In this document: piece by piece, positions 1-11,382 of the stretch
Layout of the letters: the number at the start of each line of letters is the position of its first letter
Position numbering within the stretch: position 1 is the stretch's first letter
DNA from: Lucinisca nassula
Taxonomy: Eukaryota; Mollusca; Bivalvia; Lucinida; Lucinidae
Direction of reading: 5' to 3'
Assembly (NCBI GenBank): GCA_963580285.1
Contig: OY757010.1
Coordinates: 64,254,406-64,318,405 of the forward strand
DNA: 64,000 nt
The notes under the pieces: generated by a model
Database searches by the model: none
What the model saw: the letters and a program-made list of their open reading frames with translations, nothing else
What the model was told of the DNA's origin: nothing
Made by a program: the position numbers and the translations under genes

Positions 1-993
1 CGGATTTTAACCAAACTTCACAGGAATAATCCTTAGGTTGTCCCCTTGCAAAGTTGTTTAAATGGTTCCGGTATGTTGCACATATAGGTCACAGGAGCCA
101 AAAATAGATTTTTTTTCACCGAAAACTTAAAAAATCTTCTCCTCTGAAACCGCAAGGCCCAGGACTTTGATATTTGGTATGAAGCTTCATCTAGTGGACC
201 CCTACCACAATTGTTCAAATTATAGGGCTGGGGCCAAAAATGCCCCCGCCCTGGATCCCTTTGGTTTTACATGGGCTTATATAGTGAAAATCTTTTCAAA
301 CTTCTTCTCTGAAACCGCATGGCTAAGGTCTTTAATATTTGGTATGAAGCTTCATCTAGTGGACCCATACCAAGATTGTTCAAATTATAGTGCTTGGCCA
401 AAAATGCCCCTGCCCCAGGGCCCTTTGGTTTTACATGGGCTTATATAGGGAAAATCTTTAAAAATCTTCTTCTCTGAAACCGCAAGGCCCAGGTATTTAA
501 TATTTGGTATGAAGCTTCATCTAGTGGACACCTACCAAGAGTGTTCAAATTATAGTGCTGGGGCCAAAAATACCCCCGCCCCGGGGCCCTTTGTTTCACA
601 TGGGCTTATATAGGGAAAATCTTTAAAAATCTTCTTCTCTGAAACTGAAAGGCCCAGGTTTTTGCTATTTGGTATGAAGCTACATCTAGTGGACCGCTAC
701 CAAGAGTGTTCAAATTATAGTGCTGGAGCCATTTGGTTTTACAAAAAAAACCTTCTTCTCTGAAACCGCAAGGCTCAGGTCTTTGATATTTGGTGTGTAG
801 CTTCATCTAGTAGACCTTTGCCTAAATTGTTCAAATTATAGCCTTTGTTGATTTTTGGTATGAAGCTTCACCTTTTTAGACCTCCCTCAACATTATGCAC
901 ATTATAACCCTGGGGTCAATAATGGCCCTCCCCGGGACCCACTTGTTACTCTATGGATCAGGTGAGCGATCCAGGGCCATCATGGCCCTCTTG
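1..993 (+). mobile_element. Helentron-like non-autonomous element, 3' portion
   Basis: About five tandem units of roughly 165 bp fill most of the stretch, each containing gaagcttcatctagtggacc and ending in a cttctctgaaaccgcaaggc-type segment. The element closes with ggatcaggtgagcgatcc, a perfect hairpin agggccatcatggccct, and CTTG followed by T. The subterminal inverted motif, central tandem repeats and 3' hairpin fit the DINE-1/HINE architecture of Helentrons. The 5' end lies outside the window. The small ORFs across it are repeat shadows. Confidence 0.6.
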
Positions 994-1410
994 TTTATGT
1001 TCTCGGAGATGTTGCCTTGATGAGTCAGGAAGCCTTCATGCGGACTGAACAAATTATTTGTCTAAATCGCGACGGAATTAAGGGCAAGGATAGCGGCCAC
1101 GTAAAATCGATTTAAGCTCGCCCCCCTTGCAGTGAAATTCTTTTCACTGAGCGTTCCAAGGCGGTTCTTCTGTTGCGGTTTAATTTGTTTATGGTTTGTC
1201 TTTGAGTATGTGTACGGCTTATATCTTTTTGTATTTGATAGCCAATTGGCCATTTTGTGGAAAAGTAACTGTCCTTCTGGCTTTTTGCTATTGATGCTTC
1301 CATTAGGGTCTAGTTATTTCATGTTTGTGTTTCTTTCCCTTTGGTTTCTCTGATGAGAGGTGTGGCTTAATTGTTTCGATTCCTGATCATTGCCTTTACT
1401 TCTATTTATT
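994..1410 (+). mobile_element. Naiad-type retroelement, 3' UTR fragment
   Basis: This matches the 3' untranslated part of the Naiad at 22 kb: the block with tgatgagtcagg and gaacaaattatttgtc, then ccacgtaaaatcgatttaag, a hairpin cagtgaaa/ttttcactg, and the terminal cgattcctgatcattgcc. No coding sequence remains. The Helentron-like element ending at 993 is inserted at its left edge. Confidence 0.7.
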
Positions 1411-1435
1411 AAATGAAATTCTCCGGATACTCAGA

Positions 1436-1738
1436 TGTAGGCCCCCGCCAATCGGGCTTGAAGAAATATATGGGTTGCATGATGCTTCTACGCCAAGCTG
1501 AAACCGACCCGCACACGAGTACTGGTAAACCGCTTAGAGGATCTAAGCCTGCCCAGGCAAAGCGGTGCGAGTCGGCCCGCCTATGCTTATAAACCCTATT
1601 GGTTTCATTGGGCGGCGGGGCTTGAGATGTCATTTCATCTCAATGTCGGGTAAAAGTCCCACAAAATTGGAAACAACGTCTCCAAAATGATCTTTACAGT
1701 ATTGACGGGGACGTTAAACCTCAAATCAAACAAACAAA
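1436..1738 (+). mobile_element. SINE-1 (about 300 bp), near full length
   Basis: It runs from gcccccgccaatcgggcttg to the 3' tail gacggggacgttaaacctc plus a caaacaaa repeat. At least twelve copies of this unit occur here in both orientations. No clear tRNA A/B box is visible at its head. The tail resembles that of the tRNA-headed SINE at 49.5 kb. The 74-residue antisense ORF across it is a shadow. Confidence 0.65.
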
Positions 1739-1959
1739 AGATGTAATCGACTCTTCCTACCTGATTGAAAAAAGAGGAACAACGGCTTGAATCAAGTATT
1801 TCTTCTCAAAATTCTAAAGAAAACCTTTGCCAAGTTCACGATTGCGGACACCACCTTAAGCCTGCTTACCTGATTTTCAGATCTGCGGTAAATAGAAAAA
1901 AGTATATATGGTTTTCGACATGGGCAAGGATATATGGTTTCAGAATTGTATGCCATTTA

Positions 1960-2716
1960 CTTATTTCGGTTTTGTTCAAAATTCTATGTTCGACTTAAGC
2001 CTCTTCTGTAACAAGGCATATCAAAACCCATATTTTATGGCGAGTCATTAAATGAATTCAGAAAAATATATGCTTTCAATAATTTCAATGACCGATATCG
2101 TAATATTTTTGGCGAGTCATTAAATGAATTCAGAAAAATATATGCTTTCAAATAATTTCAATGACCGATTTCGTAATATTTTTTTTTTCAATATAAAACG
2201 TTTGAGTACAATATAAATGTCATACGACTGACTGCATACGGTAATTACTTTCTTTCTCTCTTTAATTACACGCCGGCGGGTCGGGCTCCAGATTCTATGA
2301 CGGCTCCAGCGTAAAGGCTTACTTAGATTCTAGGTAATGTCTGTTGGTTGCTGATGTTCTGTCTCTGGTTTGGCCTAAATGTTGGTTTTCGTTTACTCCA
2401 GCATTTCAATTCTTTCATGCTTCTGAGTCCTCATTGCTGTTTCATTTCTGTAGTCGTTTGGTTCTAATGTTCTCGGAGTTGTAACACAAAGTAAGAAACC
2501 ATACTTGTCTAAACTACGAAAGAACCAAGGGCGAGAATTATGCCACACCACGTAAAATCGATTAAAGCCACCTTCCCCCCCCCCCCCCCCCCCCCCCGCA
2601 TACACACACAGAGTGAAATACTTAGTGCTGACCGTCCCAAGGCAGGTCTTCTGTCGTGGTTTATTTTTGTTATAGTTCATCTGAGCATGTATGTAGTATA
2701 TACAAGGGAAGAAAAT
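1960..2716 (+). pseudogene. Degenerate Naiad RT C-terminus and 3' UTR
   Basis: Broken remnants of the reverse transcriptase C-terminus (region matching FRKIY..., then the methionine-valine-asparagine end) are followed by the Naiad 3' UTR from about 2266. A segment of about 60 bp containing gcgagtcattaaatgaattc is directly duplicated (about 2039 and 2109). The fixed poly-C tract of the 3' UTR is expanded to about 20 C at 2575-2597. The upstream stretch 1739-1959 shows nothing I recognise. Confidence 0.6.
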
Positions 2717-4226
2717 AATGTCTTTTTTCACTTCTGAAGAGCATAAAAATTATACTTTATGGTCATGTCAGAAAGTGTGTGAAGCTCTCACCTTTCTACT
2801 TGACAATATTTACATGAGATTTGGTACTAAGTTATTTAGACAAGCTATGGGTATTCCGATAGGTACTAATTGCGCACCACTTATGGCTGATCTGTTTTTG
2901 TTTTGTTATGAGAGAGACTTCATGATGTCCCTTTCTGCTGAAAACCAGTCTGAAATCATTGAAGCTTTTAGCTCCACTTTCTAGATATTTTGATGATTTA
3001 TTAAATATTGATAATACCTATTTCGATGGGTTGATCAGTCAGATTTACCCCCCCCCCCCCCAACAGAACTTCAATTGAATAAAGCAAATTCTTCCGAGAC
3101 CGAATCCCGTTTTTGGATTTACAGCTATCCATTGTAGATGGGTTTGTTTCTTGCAAAATTTACGATTAACGCGATGATTTTGCTTTTCAGATTGTAAATT
3201 TTCCTTTTTGGATGTGATGTTCCTCGGGCGCCTGCCTATGGCGTTTATATTTCGCAATTAATTCGATATGCTAGAGTGTGTAGTCATGTAACTGACTTCA
3301 ACACTCGCAATAAATTGTTAACGGCTAAACTTCTTTATCAGGGTTATCGGTATCATAAACTACGAAAAACTTTTTTAAATTTTATAGACGTCATTCTGAT
3401 TTAATTTCAAAATTCAATAATGGACTTAAATTTCTTCTGCAACAAGGTCTATCGGAACCCGAATTTTATAGTGACTTAGTATATAAATTCAGAAAAATAT
3501 TTAGCCGCAATGACTACAGCACCCAATTTCGTAAAATCATTCTTCGATATAAAAAGATTGGGTACAACATAAATGTTATACGACAGACTGCATGCATGGT
3601 AGTTAACCCAATCATGGTTGACAACTTGCTTCTCTCTTTAATTGCACGCCGGTGGGTCAGGCCTCACATTCTATGACGCTTCCAACGTAAAGGCTTATGT
3701 TGGTTGGTACCTGATGCTCTGTCTCAGGTCGGACCATCGGAGTCTAACTGTTGGTTTTCTTTTGCTCCAGCATTTCAGTAGTTTCGTGCTGTCGAGTCCT
3801 CACCGTTGTTTCATCTCTGTGGTTGTTTGGTTTTGTGTTCATGGAGATGTTGCACTGATGATGTAGGAGGCTTTCATGCGGACTGAACAAATTATTTGCC
3901 TTAATCGCGGCGGAAGTCAGGGCGAGGATAGTGGCCACGTAAAATCGATTTAAGCACCCCCCCCCCTCACCCAGTGGAATTCGTTTCCGCTGTCCGTTCC
4001 AAGGCGGTTTTTCTGTCGCGGTTTATTTTTGTTATGGTTTGTCTTTGGGTGTTTGTGTCGCTTATATTATTTTATTTTGGCCATTTTGTGGGGAAGTAAC
4101 TGTCCTTTTGGCTTTCCTCTGTTGATGTTTCCATTAGTGTCTGTTGTTTCATGTTTGTGTTTCTTTCCCTTTGGTGTCTCTGATGGGAGCTGTGGGTTAA
4201 TTGTATCGATTCCTGATCATTTCCAC
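2717..4226 (+). pseudogene. Naiad RT pseudogene with 3' UTR
   Basis: The first 88 codons (2718-2984) match the RT segment around motif B (GIPIGTNCAPL) of the 22-kb copy, starting just after its FFTSKEH region. A stop then precedes the YLDD motif, and frameshifts plus a 14-C run (about 3049-3062) follow. Similarity continues to the coding end near 3690 and through the 3' UTR to tgatcatttccaccacttct. It is 5' truncated, as expected of target-primed insertion, and clearly inactive. Confidence 0.75.
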
Positions 4227-4245
4227 CACTTCTACTATGGTTAGT

Positions 4246-4356
4246 GTACTTAATAATAAAATATAATCGGTGAGCCTTAGACAGTTTTATAGGGGCGAGC
4301 TTTAGCGAGCCCCTATAAAATTGTCGCGGCGAACCGATTATATTTTATTATTAAAG
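4246..4356. repeat. Palindromic hairpin MITE
   Basis: The outer arms taataataaaatataatcgg and ccgattatattttattatta are inverted repeats. The inner arms ataggggcgagc and gcgagcccctat close the hairpin around ttta. No ORF is present. Confidence 0.7.
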
Positions 4357-4376
4357 ATACTAATCATGTATTTAGT

Positions 4377-5016
4377 TTATACCGCAATTCAAAACAATCA
4401 AGGGGTTTTACAATAATTTAGCAAATGTAAGCAAAAAAGACAGCAGACAGTGTTAAACGACATTCAGTGCCATGGCGCGCACACGTAGTATAACATGACG
4501 TCAACGAGTGCAAAGTTTCTGACGTCACCGCACCACAAAGACGTTGGAAACAACATGGACGCTCGAATGAAAGTTTCCCAGCGCTTCACATTCTGTATGA
4601 AAATCTGCAAATAAATAGTTTATTTTAGCTTTAAAATTATTTTCGAGGTTGAGACACAACTGCAGTAGCATATTTTAGCTTTAAAATTATTTTCGAGGTT
4701 GAGACACAACTGCAGTAGCGTTGCGCAGTTATTCCAACGGGCCATTCAAACCAGGAAAGGCCTAGAAGTTAAGAATTTAGCTGAAATTTCTGAAAATCTG
4801 TTTAAATAAATATTGCAAAGATTTTAACTTGCTTCGTTGTTTTCCCATGTATAAACGGTTGCTTGTTATTGTTTACACTTGAAAATAAGTGACCTGAAAA
4901 ATAGGCCCGGTCTATAAACGGTCACTAGACGTATTATAGGTCACTACCGATTATAGCGTGCAGTTATTCGACCCCCTTTATTGGGTTACTAGAATGCCTG
5001 ATTGCGGTATAAATAT
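4377..5016. mobile_element. Small TIR element of about 640 bp
   Basis: Left end agtttataccgcaattc and right end gcctgattgcggtataaat are inverted. Inside, a 50-bp segment starting tattttagctttaaaattat is perfectly duplicated (4621-4670 and 4671-4720). No coding sequence is seen and the superfamily cannot be told. Confidence 0.5.
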
Positions 5017-5210
5017 TGCTTACATCTTTTTATTTTGAATAGCCGTTTTGCGATTTTATGCGAAAGTAACTGTTCTTTTGGTTTTTCGCTTGTGATTTTT
5101 CATTAGGGTTTAGTCATATCAACTTCGTGTTTCTTTCCCTTTGGTGTCTCTCATGGGAGATGTGGGTTAGTTGTATCGATTCCTGATCATTGCCGTCACT
5201 AGTATTTTGT
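5017..5210 (+). mobile_element. Naiad 3' UTR tail fragment
   Basis: This carries the last part of the Naiad 3' UTR, including gaaagtaactgttcttttgg and cgattcctgatcattgcc. It abuts the right end of the TIR element before it. Confidence 0.55.
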
Positions 5211-5299
5211 TTGCCAGTTTCGCTATGCAGCATTTTTCTCAGGAAATCTGATGCTGTTTTCACGATATGATCCCTGTGTATTTGCGCATTCTAAACTTA

Positions 5300-5455
5300 T
5301 GTTGAGCTAGGAAGCCTCATTGCGGAACGCCCTAACCTTCCATTGCAGAACTTGGCGTCTCACATGTGACCCGAGCCAGGCCCAAACCACAGCGGTGACA
5401 GACCTAATGATATAGAGTCAGCGCTCTTATCAACTAGGCCTCGGAGGCCCATTTA
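5300..5455 (-). mobile_element. SINE-2 (tRNA-derived), 5' part
   Basis: On the minus strand it begins gggcctccgaggcctagttg with a tRNA-like head (A-box-like segment, tcattaggtctgtcaccgct, then a B-box-like region). It continues through gtgagacgccaagttctgca. The fuller copy is at 62872-63092. Confidence 0.65.
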
Positions 5456-5517
5456 TTGTTATGTGTTTGATACCGCACTGGAACTGAGGGCGATGGTTGA
5501 AATTCAATATGTTCATA

Positions 5518-5757
5518 TATGAGCCCCGCCAAGCGAATTTGTGTCTTCGAGCATTCCGTCATGACAAATTTTAACTGCGCATGCCCAGCCATTCAGAGAG
5601 GCCAGGGATATGGCTTTCTGTCTGAAGGTTCCTCTTGCTTCACTGCTTGTATGAGCGAGCAGCGAAGGTTCTGGCGAGACTGCGCGGATGCGCAGGCTCG
5701 CCTGAACCTTCGCTGCTCGCATAGGCGATAAGTACCAAAATCGCTTGACGGGGCCCA
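5518..5757. mobile_element. TIR MITE with internal palindrome (family C)
   Basis: The termini gagccccgccaagcgaattt and atcgcttgacggggccc are inverted, flanked by a short atat-type repeat. Inside is a long imperfect palindrome built on gcgagcagcgaaggttc, near 5654-5721. A second copy lies inverted at 16128-16365. The overlapping 70- and 88-residue ORFs are palindrome artefacts. Confidence 0.7.
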
Positions 5758-6094
5758 TATCGCAATTAATTCGGTTCACCTACATTTCTAGTCATGTTTT
5801 AGATTCCACTGCAGAATTTTTAAAATATATGAGGGTCACTAATGATGCCTATTGTTTCCGAAACTGGCTAGTAGGGGCTGTATAGTAAACAGTTTTCAGT
5901 TCTGTTCTGTAGTCCTTGCTTCCAAACGAGTAGTCTTTTACAGGGCATATTCAACACTCATATTAAATTTTTAACATCAACTTATTAATCAGTGTTATCG
6001 ACGTCATAAAATTCGCAGCAAACCGTCATAAACTTCGCAAGTCTTTTATAAGTTTCGATGTTTATTATTATTATTATTTTGTTGTTGTTTTAAT

Positions 6095-6475
6095 ATCAAT
6101 GTTGGACTTAATTTCTGAAACAAAACCTATAGCTGCCTGTATTGTTTGTATGTTTGTTTGGGATTTTAACGGCCAAGTCAACACTAGTTTAGGTCATTTT
6201 TTGAGCCGGTCAGTTTACCTATCCACACTTTTCCTGGGCAAGCTTATACGTAAGCGGTTAACAAATACAGTGCACATTCTTTCGCCGGAAACTGACAACT
6301 GCCCTTCTTGAATCAGTGGAAGGGAAAGAATGACCGTAGAAAAAATTTCATGACCAATCTTCACGAAAGAATGTTGCCGACCCCGGCAGGTATCGAACCC
6401 GCGCCCTCCTGGTCACCAGTCAGACGCGCATCCGACTGAGCTGCCGTGGCCGACCGATAGGTGCCTGAATGTTAT
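6095..6475 (-). mobile_element. SINE-3 (tRNA-derived)
   Basis: The minus-strand head ggtcggccacggcagctcag has an A-box-like segment, and gcgggttcgatacctgcc is B-box-like, as in a tRNA. The body carries gagccggtcagtttacc, which recurs in the second copy at 26570-26815. The anticodon arm does not fold as a functional tRNA, so a real tRNA gene is unlikely. Confidence 0.6.
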
Positions 6476-6705
6476 GGTGATTTTTGTATACAGATTTATA
6501 CAAATATTTTGTGGGATCTGGTTGTTGTGTTTTTTGTGATTCGTTTTTCTTTCTCTTTTTTTCTCATTGTTAGTTAATCTTCCTCTTGGTGCAATCTTTG
6601 ATTGTGCCTTTTCCTTGGCATCTGTTTCTATATTTGTTTTAGGAAAAATATGTTTGCGATGGTTTCAGTATCAAATTTCGCAAAATCATTATTACGGTTA
6701 ATAAC

Positions 6706-7215
6706 TTTTATCATATGACGTCGCGTTTGAGAGTGTAATAACGCCGTGTAATATTTTCGATAATCCACTAGTTGATTAAATATGCAAATTAGTTAGATAC
6801 GTCCTGTAACGTTACATGTACGACGTCCTAAACGACGTCGTTTTTACTAATGGCGGAATATTGATATTTTTGTAAACAAACGTGAATAAAATGCGTTACA
6901 AATGTCATATGATAAATAGAAACTTGCATTCGTGCCCCTGTATTATTGAATTTATTAAACTTGTTGAGGAAAAGGGATAAAATGCTCGGCAAAGCCTCGC
7001 ATTTTATCCCTTTTCCTCAACTCGTTTAATTAATTCAATAATACATGAACACTCATGTAAGATCCTCAAAATCAACAATTTAATAAACTCGTTGTGGAAA
7101 AGGGATAAAATGCTCGGCACAGCCTCGCATTTTATCCCTTTTCCTCAACTCGTTTAATAAATTCAATAATACATGAGCACTCATGTAAGATACATGAGCA
7201 CTCATGTAAGATCCT
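6706..7215. repeat. Palindromic MITE with duplicated hairpin
   Basis: A near-perfect hairpin ggaaaagggataaaatgc/gcattttatcccttttcc around a short loop occurs twice, centred near 6998 and 7121. Each is followed by aataatacatgarcactcat. Another degraded relative lies near 48780-48870. No coding capacity. Confidence 0.65.
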
Positions 7216-7959
7216 CTTTTTCTTCCCTCTTCAATTGCACGAACGTGGGTTGGACCTCAGACTCGTTGACAGCTCTGTTTTAAGGCATACTTAAACATTT
7301 TAAGCAATGTTGGTTAGTGCATGATGTTAGGCCCACCGGAGTCTAACTGTTGGTTTTCTGTTGCTCCAGCATTTCAGTAATTTCATACTGTCGAGGCTTA
7401 AACGTTGTTTCACTGTTGAGTTTGAAATCCTTCGCAAATCATTTGTCTAAACCACAGCAGAACCAATGAAGCGGACTGTGGCAACGTAACATCTGTTTAA
7501 ACCCCAATCCCCAGTTAAAACAATACTGACTGTTCCAAGGCAGTTCTTCGTTGTTATAGTTTGTTTTTGCATGCAAATATGTTTTCATTATACCTTTTAA
7601 TTTTCGATATCGGTTTTGCCATTTTTGGAAATTAATCATCGTTTTTGACTTTGACGTTTTCATTTTCGTCAATTTGTTTCATGTTTGTGATTCTTTCCCT
7701 TGGGTGTATTGGAGAAGGGGTGAGACGTAATTGTATCGAAGTTTGTCATGGCATATTTAGTCGGTTGCTTAACAGAATCAAAGAAAATAGTATCCCTTAA
7801 TTACAGGACGAATATAGAACGTTACAACGTTTCTTTTACTCACTGTCGATAGGTGTTGGGACTGTTAAAAACGGTTTGGGTGTTAAGGTCATTTTCATTC
7901 TCTCAAAGTTTCAACAATTTCGATAACACATCCGTGCGAAATTGTACATTCTTTCATAT

Positions 7960-8215
7960 CTCCAAATGATGAATTTTCACATGGGTGAATTTTCACATGA
8001 AAAATTGTGATATTTTTCTAATTTTTACTGTAAAAAGAGGTTGTTGGTGCTCGTTAAGACCGCCTTATTGAGGCGGTTGTAACGAGGACCCACAACCTAT
8101 GTCTTAGAGCAGAAATAAGAAAAAATAATGTTTACCCAAATAAACTCCAGTTTTCTCTATATAAAGAGGCTTTAGGGAATGTTTATTTCACGGACATGTT
8201 CCCGTGATAATTGGC
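7960..8215 (-). mobile_element. Hairpin MITE, family A, inverted
   Basis: This ends in atttcacggacatgttcccg, the reverse complement of the family A terminus. It carries the central palindrome (ccgccttattgaggcgg region, 8048-8098) and the usual cagaaataagaaaa segment. Confidence 0.6.
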
Positions 8216-8379
8216 GGATAACATGATTTGTGGAGTTCATTGCTAGTTCTTGTGCACACGATGTCCACATTTCACACAATGCAGACTGGAGACAAGCTCT
8301 AGACAAAAAAGATCCATTTTACGCGATATAAAGACATGCTTCAAATGAAATTCAGCCATTTCGCGCAATAGACCGGATA

Positions 8380-8885
8380 CACGCTTTATGGTGACTTGGT
8401 ATATTAATTCTGAAAAAATATATACTTGCAATGACTTTAGTACCCAATTTCGTAAATATATAGATACAAAAAGATCGGGTACAACACCAATGTTATACGA
8501 CAGACTGCATGCATCGTAGTAAACCCAAACACGGTTGATATAGAAGCCTTCATGCTGACTGAACAAAGTATTTGTCGCAACGGAAGCAAAGACGAGGATT
8601 GCAGCCGCGTAAAATCCCCCCCCCCCCCCCCACTCGCACACACACAACCCAGTGAAATACTTTCCACTGATCGTTCCAAAGTTGTTCTTCTGTCGCGTTT
8701 TATTTTTGTTATATTTCGTCTCGCTTATATCTTTTTGATTTAGATACTCAATTGGCCATTTTGTGGACAGTAACTGTCCTTTTGGCCCTCCGCTACTGAT
8801 GTTTCCATTAGGGTCTAGGTTTTTTTTCCATTTGGTGTCTCGGATGGAAGGTGTGGGTTCATTGTATCGATTCCTCTCATTGGTT
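8380..8885 (+). pseudogene. Naiad 3' fragment
   Basis: Remnant of the RT C-terminus (tatggtgacttggtatatta through tgttatacgacagactgcat) is fused to the 3' UTR, with an internal deletion. A poly-C tract (8617-8630) and cattaggg/ttgtatcgattcct mark the usual 3' end. The ORFs here are chance readings of the UTR. Confidence 0.65.
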
Positions 8886-8994
8886 TCACTTCCAATTTAG
8901 ATTAAATTACCCATTTGACTGAGTGTAATGCTTTGGTTAACATACGTATTTTCTTAAATCCTCGTGCAAGCTCTCATCAGTGCAACATGGCGGA

Positions 8995-9480
8995 GAACTT
9001 AGAAATGAACTGAATTCAGATGCGGATCAATGGTGAGGATATGGCAGCATGAAATGAATGAAAGGCTGTAGCAAATGGAAACAAACAGCTGGACTCCGTT
9101 TGGCCCGAAAAGAGACAGAACATCAGTCTTGAACCGACTTCCTAAAAAGTCACTAGGCCGGAACTGTCATAAAGTGTGAGGTCCAGTCCGCCGACGTATA
9201 GTTAATAGGTGACCAAAGTTATCAATTGTTGCTGGGTTAACCAGTAAACATTCAATCTGTTGTATCACATTTATGTTGTACCTAATATCTTGATATCGAA
9301 GAATGATTTTACCAAATTTCGGGGTACAGAAATCATATCACACGTATTTCTGATTGTATATGCAGAGTTACCATCAGATTCAGGTTCTGATGATGCCTTA
9401 TTGCAGAGGAAATCCTAGTCCAACAATATATTTTGAAATTAAATCGAAAAGGTGTCTGTAAAAAGAAGACAATGCCTTAT
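8995..9480 (-). pseudogene. Naiad RT C-terminal remnant
   Basis: On the minus strand it matches the RT C-terminal coding segment (rc of gatatcgaagaatgatttta) and the start of the 3' UTR with many indels. No open frame remains. Confidence 0.6.
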
Positions 9481-9899
9481 ATTCGCCTTGTAACATCACT
9501 AGGAAGAGTGGAACAGTGATTTGGTTTTATGCTGCATTTTTAAGAACGCTGACTCCAAATAATTGACCAATTTGGAATGTTAGTAAGCGTTGTTGTTGTT
9601 TTTTAATCAGACTTACGTGATTACATCTATGAAAGGGCGATTTCGGATGATCTTGACCTCTTCTTTAAGGTCAGATGCTTAAAAAAAGGACAGCTGGGAG
9701 CTAAAACAATAGTTAGGCGGCACCATATATTCTGAGGGGATATATAAATTGTGGTCAGTCTCTGCACAATGTGCATTAATGCAACCTGTCAATTTGGAAG
9801 ACATAATATAGTTTGGTAATCGTTTTTAATTTCAAGACACGACGAGTGCCAAAATGGACGGTATTCTGTCGTGCCTACAATATATGTTGTGAAGCGATC
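9481..9899. other. Unassigned intergenic stretch
   Basis: AT-rich single-copy-looking sequence. I see no ORF, splice-flanked exon or recognisable repeat. Confidence 0.4.
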
Positions 9900-10300
9900 G
9901 ATGTTCTTTTCAAAATATAAGTGGAATCGATACAATTGACCCACACCTCCCATCAGAGACATTACAGGGAAAGAAACACAAACATGGAATAACTAGATTG
10001 AAACAGAAAGCCAAATGGACAGTTGCTTTCCCACAATGCACAATTGGCTATCCAAAACGAAAAGATATAAGCGATACAGACATTCAAAGACGAGCTATAA
10101 AAAATAAACCGCGACAGATGTATTTCACTGGTGGCCGAGATTTAAGACCAACATTGAATTTTGAAATTATATCGGAATGACGTCTATAAATTTAAAAAGC
10201 TTTGCGTGGTTTATGATACCGATATCCCTGATTAAGAAAATTTTATACGAGTGTTGAAGTCAAGTTGGTTTAATCAACCAGTAGACAACAATTTACTTGA
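9900..10300 (-). pseudogene. Naiad fragment, inverted
   Basis: It begins with the reverse complement of the Naiad 3' terminus (gtggaatcgatacaattgac) and passes through aaaccgcgacag. It then jumps to RT C-terminal coding sequence (acattgaattttgaaattat), so the middle of the 3' UTR is deleted. The 60-residue ORF here has no coding meaning. Confidence 0.6.
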
Positions 10301-10862
10301 TTAGAATTGGTGATCCTCACCTATTCTTCAAGGTCAGACGGGACCAATGATTGTTCATTATCTGTCTATAACATATCTTTCTTTCTTTAAACCTTAACAC
10401 CAGGATGAGACACAGACAGTATACATTATATACATTCCAGATTTGCAGGATGAAGTGCTGCTACACAGTAATCATGAAAATAGGTGCCTTTAACTCGAAC
10501 AGGGGATGCCTCTGCCTCTGTCCCAGCGTACTTAATGGCATGTATCCCTGTAAATAATGTCATTGGAGCGTAATCGGACACCACAAAATTACCGCAAAAG
10601 TGTACTAGCTGCTGAGCTATAGCGATTGCAGATTCTTGACAGATTTTTTGCAGTATAATGACACGATGACGCTAACATAATTGTACTTTTGTGACCGGAC
10701 CGTGACATGATTAATGTTAGATACAATTATAATTGCAGACAACGTTTTTTCATTTATTGTGTCTTATATTTACACCGCACCATTAAGAATAGCTCGTATC
10801 GAAAGACGAGAATACAAGTATTTATTTATTTTGTATTAATTTATTCTTCTGTTTATTAATAG
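10301..10862. other. Intron sequence before SLC16 exon, unassigned
   Basis: Nothing coding is seen. The last 35 bases form a good acceptor: a T-rich tract, then attaatag. A weak tRNA-SINE-like segment may lie near 10490-10625 but is too diverged to call. Confidence 0.4.
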
Positions 10863-10979
10863 GCGGTATTGCAAGATCGCATGGACTGTTTTATAAACGA
10901 TTTTTAGAACGATTTCATCAAAGTGCCACTGCTACAGCATGGGTGACGTCACTTGCGGGCACAGTCAGGCTTGGCACAG
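10863..10979 (+). CDS. SLC16-like transporter exon a (end of TM1 region to TM2)
   Basis: Encodes GGIARSHGLFYKRFLERF, then SATATAWVTSLAGTVRLGT, which aligns with the conserved SLC16 segment between TM1 and TM2 (R-S-x-G-x-F-[YF] ... F-x-x-S-x-x-x-T-A-W-[IV]). The exon starts after attaatag with two bases completing a Gly codon split by a phase-1 intron. It ends aca g|gtaagt, again phase 1. No upstream exon with the DGGWGW-type motif was found in the 10.8 kb before it, so the 5' part of the gene is probably outside the window. A reverse SINE-1 sits 54 bases past the donor. Confidence 0.85.
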
Positions 10980-11032
10980 GTAAGTCACTATAGATAAAGC
11001 AACAACAACAATAATCAAAGTACTGAACGAAC

Positions 11033-11300
11033 TTTTGTTCGTTTGGTTGGTTTGAGGTTTAACGTCCCCGTCAACAGTGTATAGGTCATTTTCGAGACGT
11101 TGCTTCCATTTTTGTGGGACTTTTACCCGACAGTTGAGATTAAATGACATCTCAAGCCCTGCCGCCCTAAGAAACCAATAGGGTTTATATGCATGGACGG
11201 TCCGACTCGCACCATATGCGCGGTCGGTTTCAGCTCTGCGTGGAAGCATCGTGCAGCCAATCTATTTCTTTAAGCCCCGATGGGGGCCGATTGGTGGGTC
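11033..11300 (-). mobile_element. SINE-1 copy, inverted, in intron a
   Basis: It runs as ggtttgaggtttaacgtccc to the gggggcc end, with about 30 bases lost in the middle. It lies just after the exon a donor. Confidence 0.65.
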
Positions 11301-11382
11301 GATTGTCTCTGAGTGTAGGTAGGAGAAATATTACTGAACTGTGATCTAAGTTGTTTCATTTAACTCTGTTACCCGGCTTTTT

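Larger units (their letters stand above)
5940..7745 (+). pseudogene. Shattered Naiad RT fragment with nested insertions
   Basis: Short stretches similar to the Naiad RT C-terminus (about 5960-6065 and 6640-6705) and its 3' UTR (7216-7745, with ctgttggttttctgttgctcc and ttgtatcg near the end) are separated by a SINE (6095-6475) and a palindromic element (6706-7215). It is too degraded for any open frame. Confidence 0.5.

Noticed and set aside
2718..2984. Independent short gene of 88 codons
   Set aside because: It is the motif B region of a Naiad RT pseudogene, identical in layout to residues near 139-223 of the 22-kb RT open frame.
6375..6462. tRNA gene on the minus strand
   Set aside because: The anticodon stem does not form a seven-base loop, and a diverged second copy with the same body exists at 26.6 kb, so it is a SINE head.
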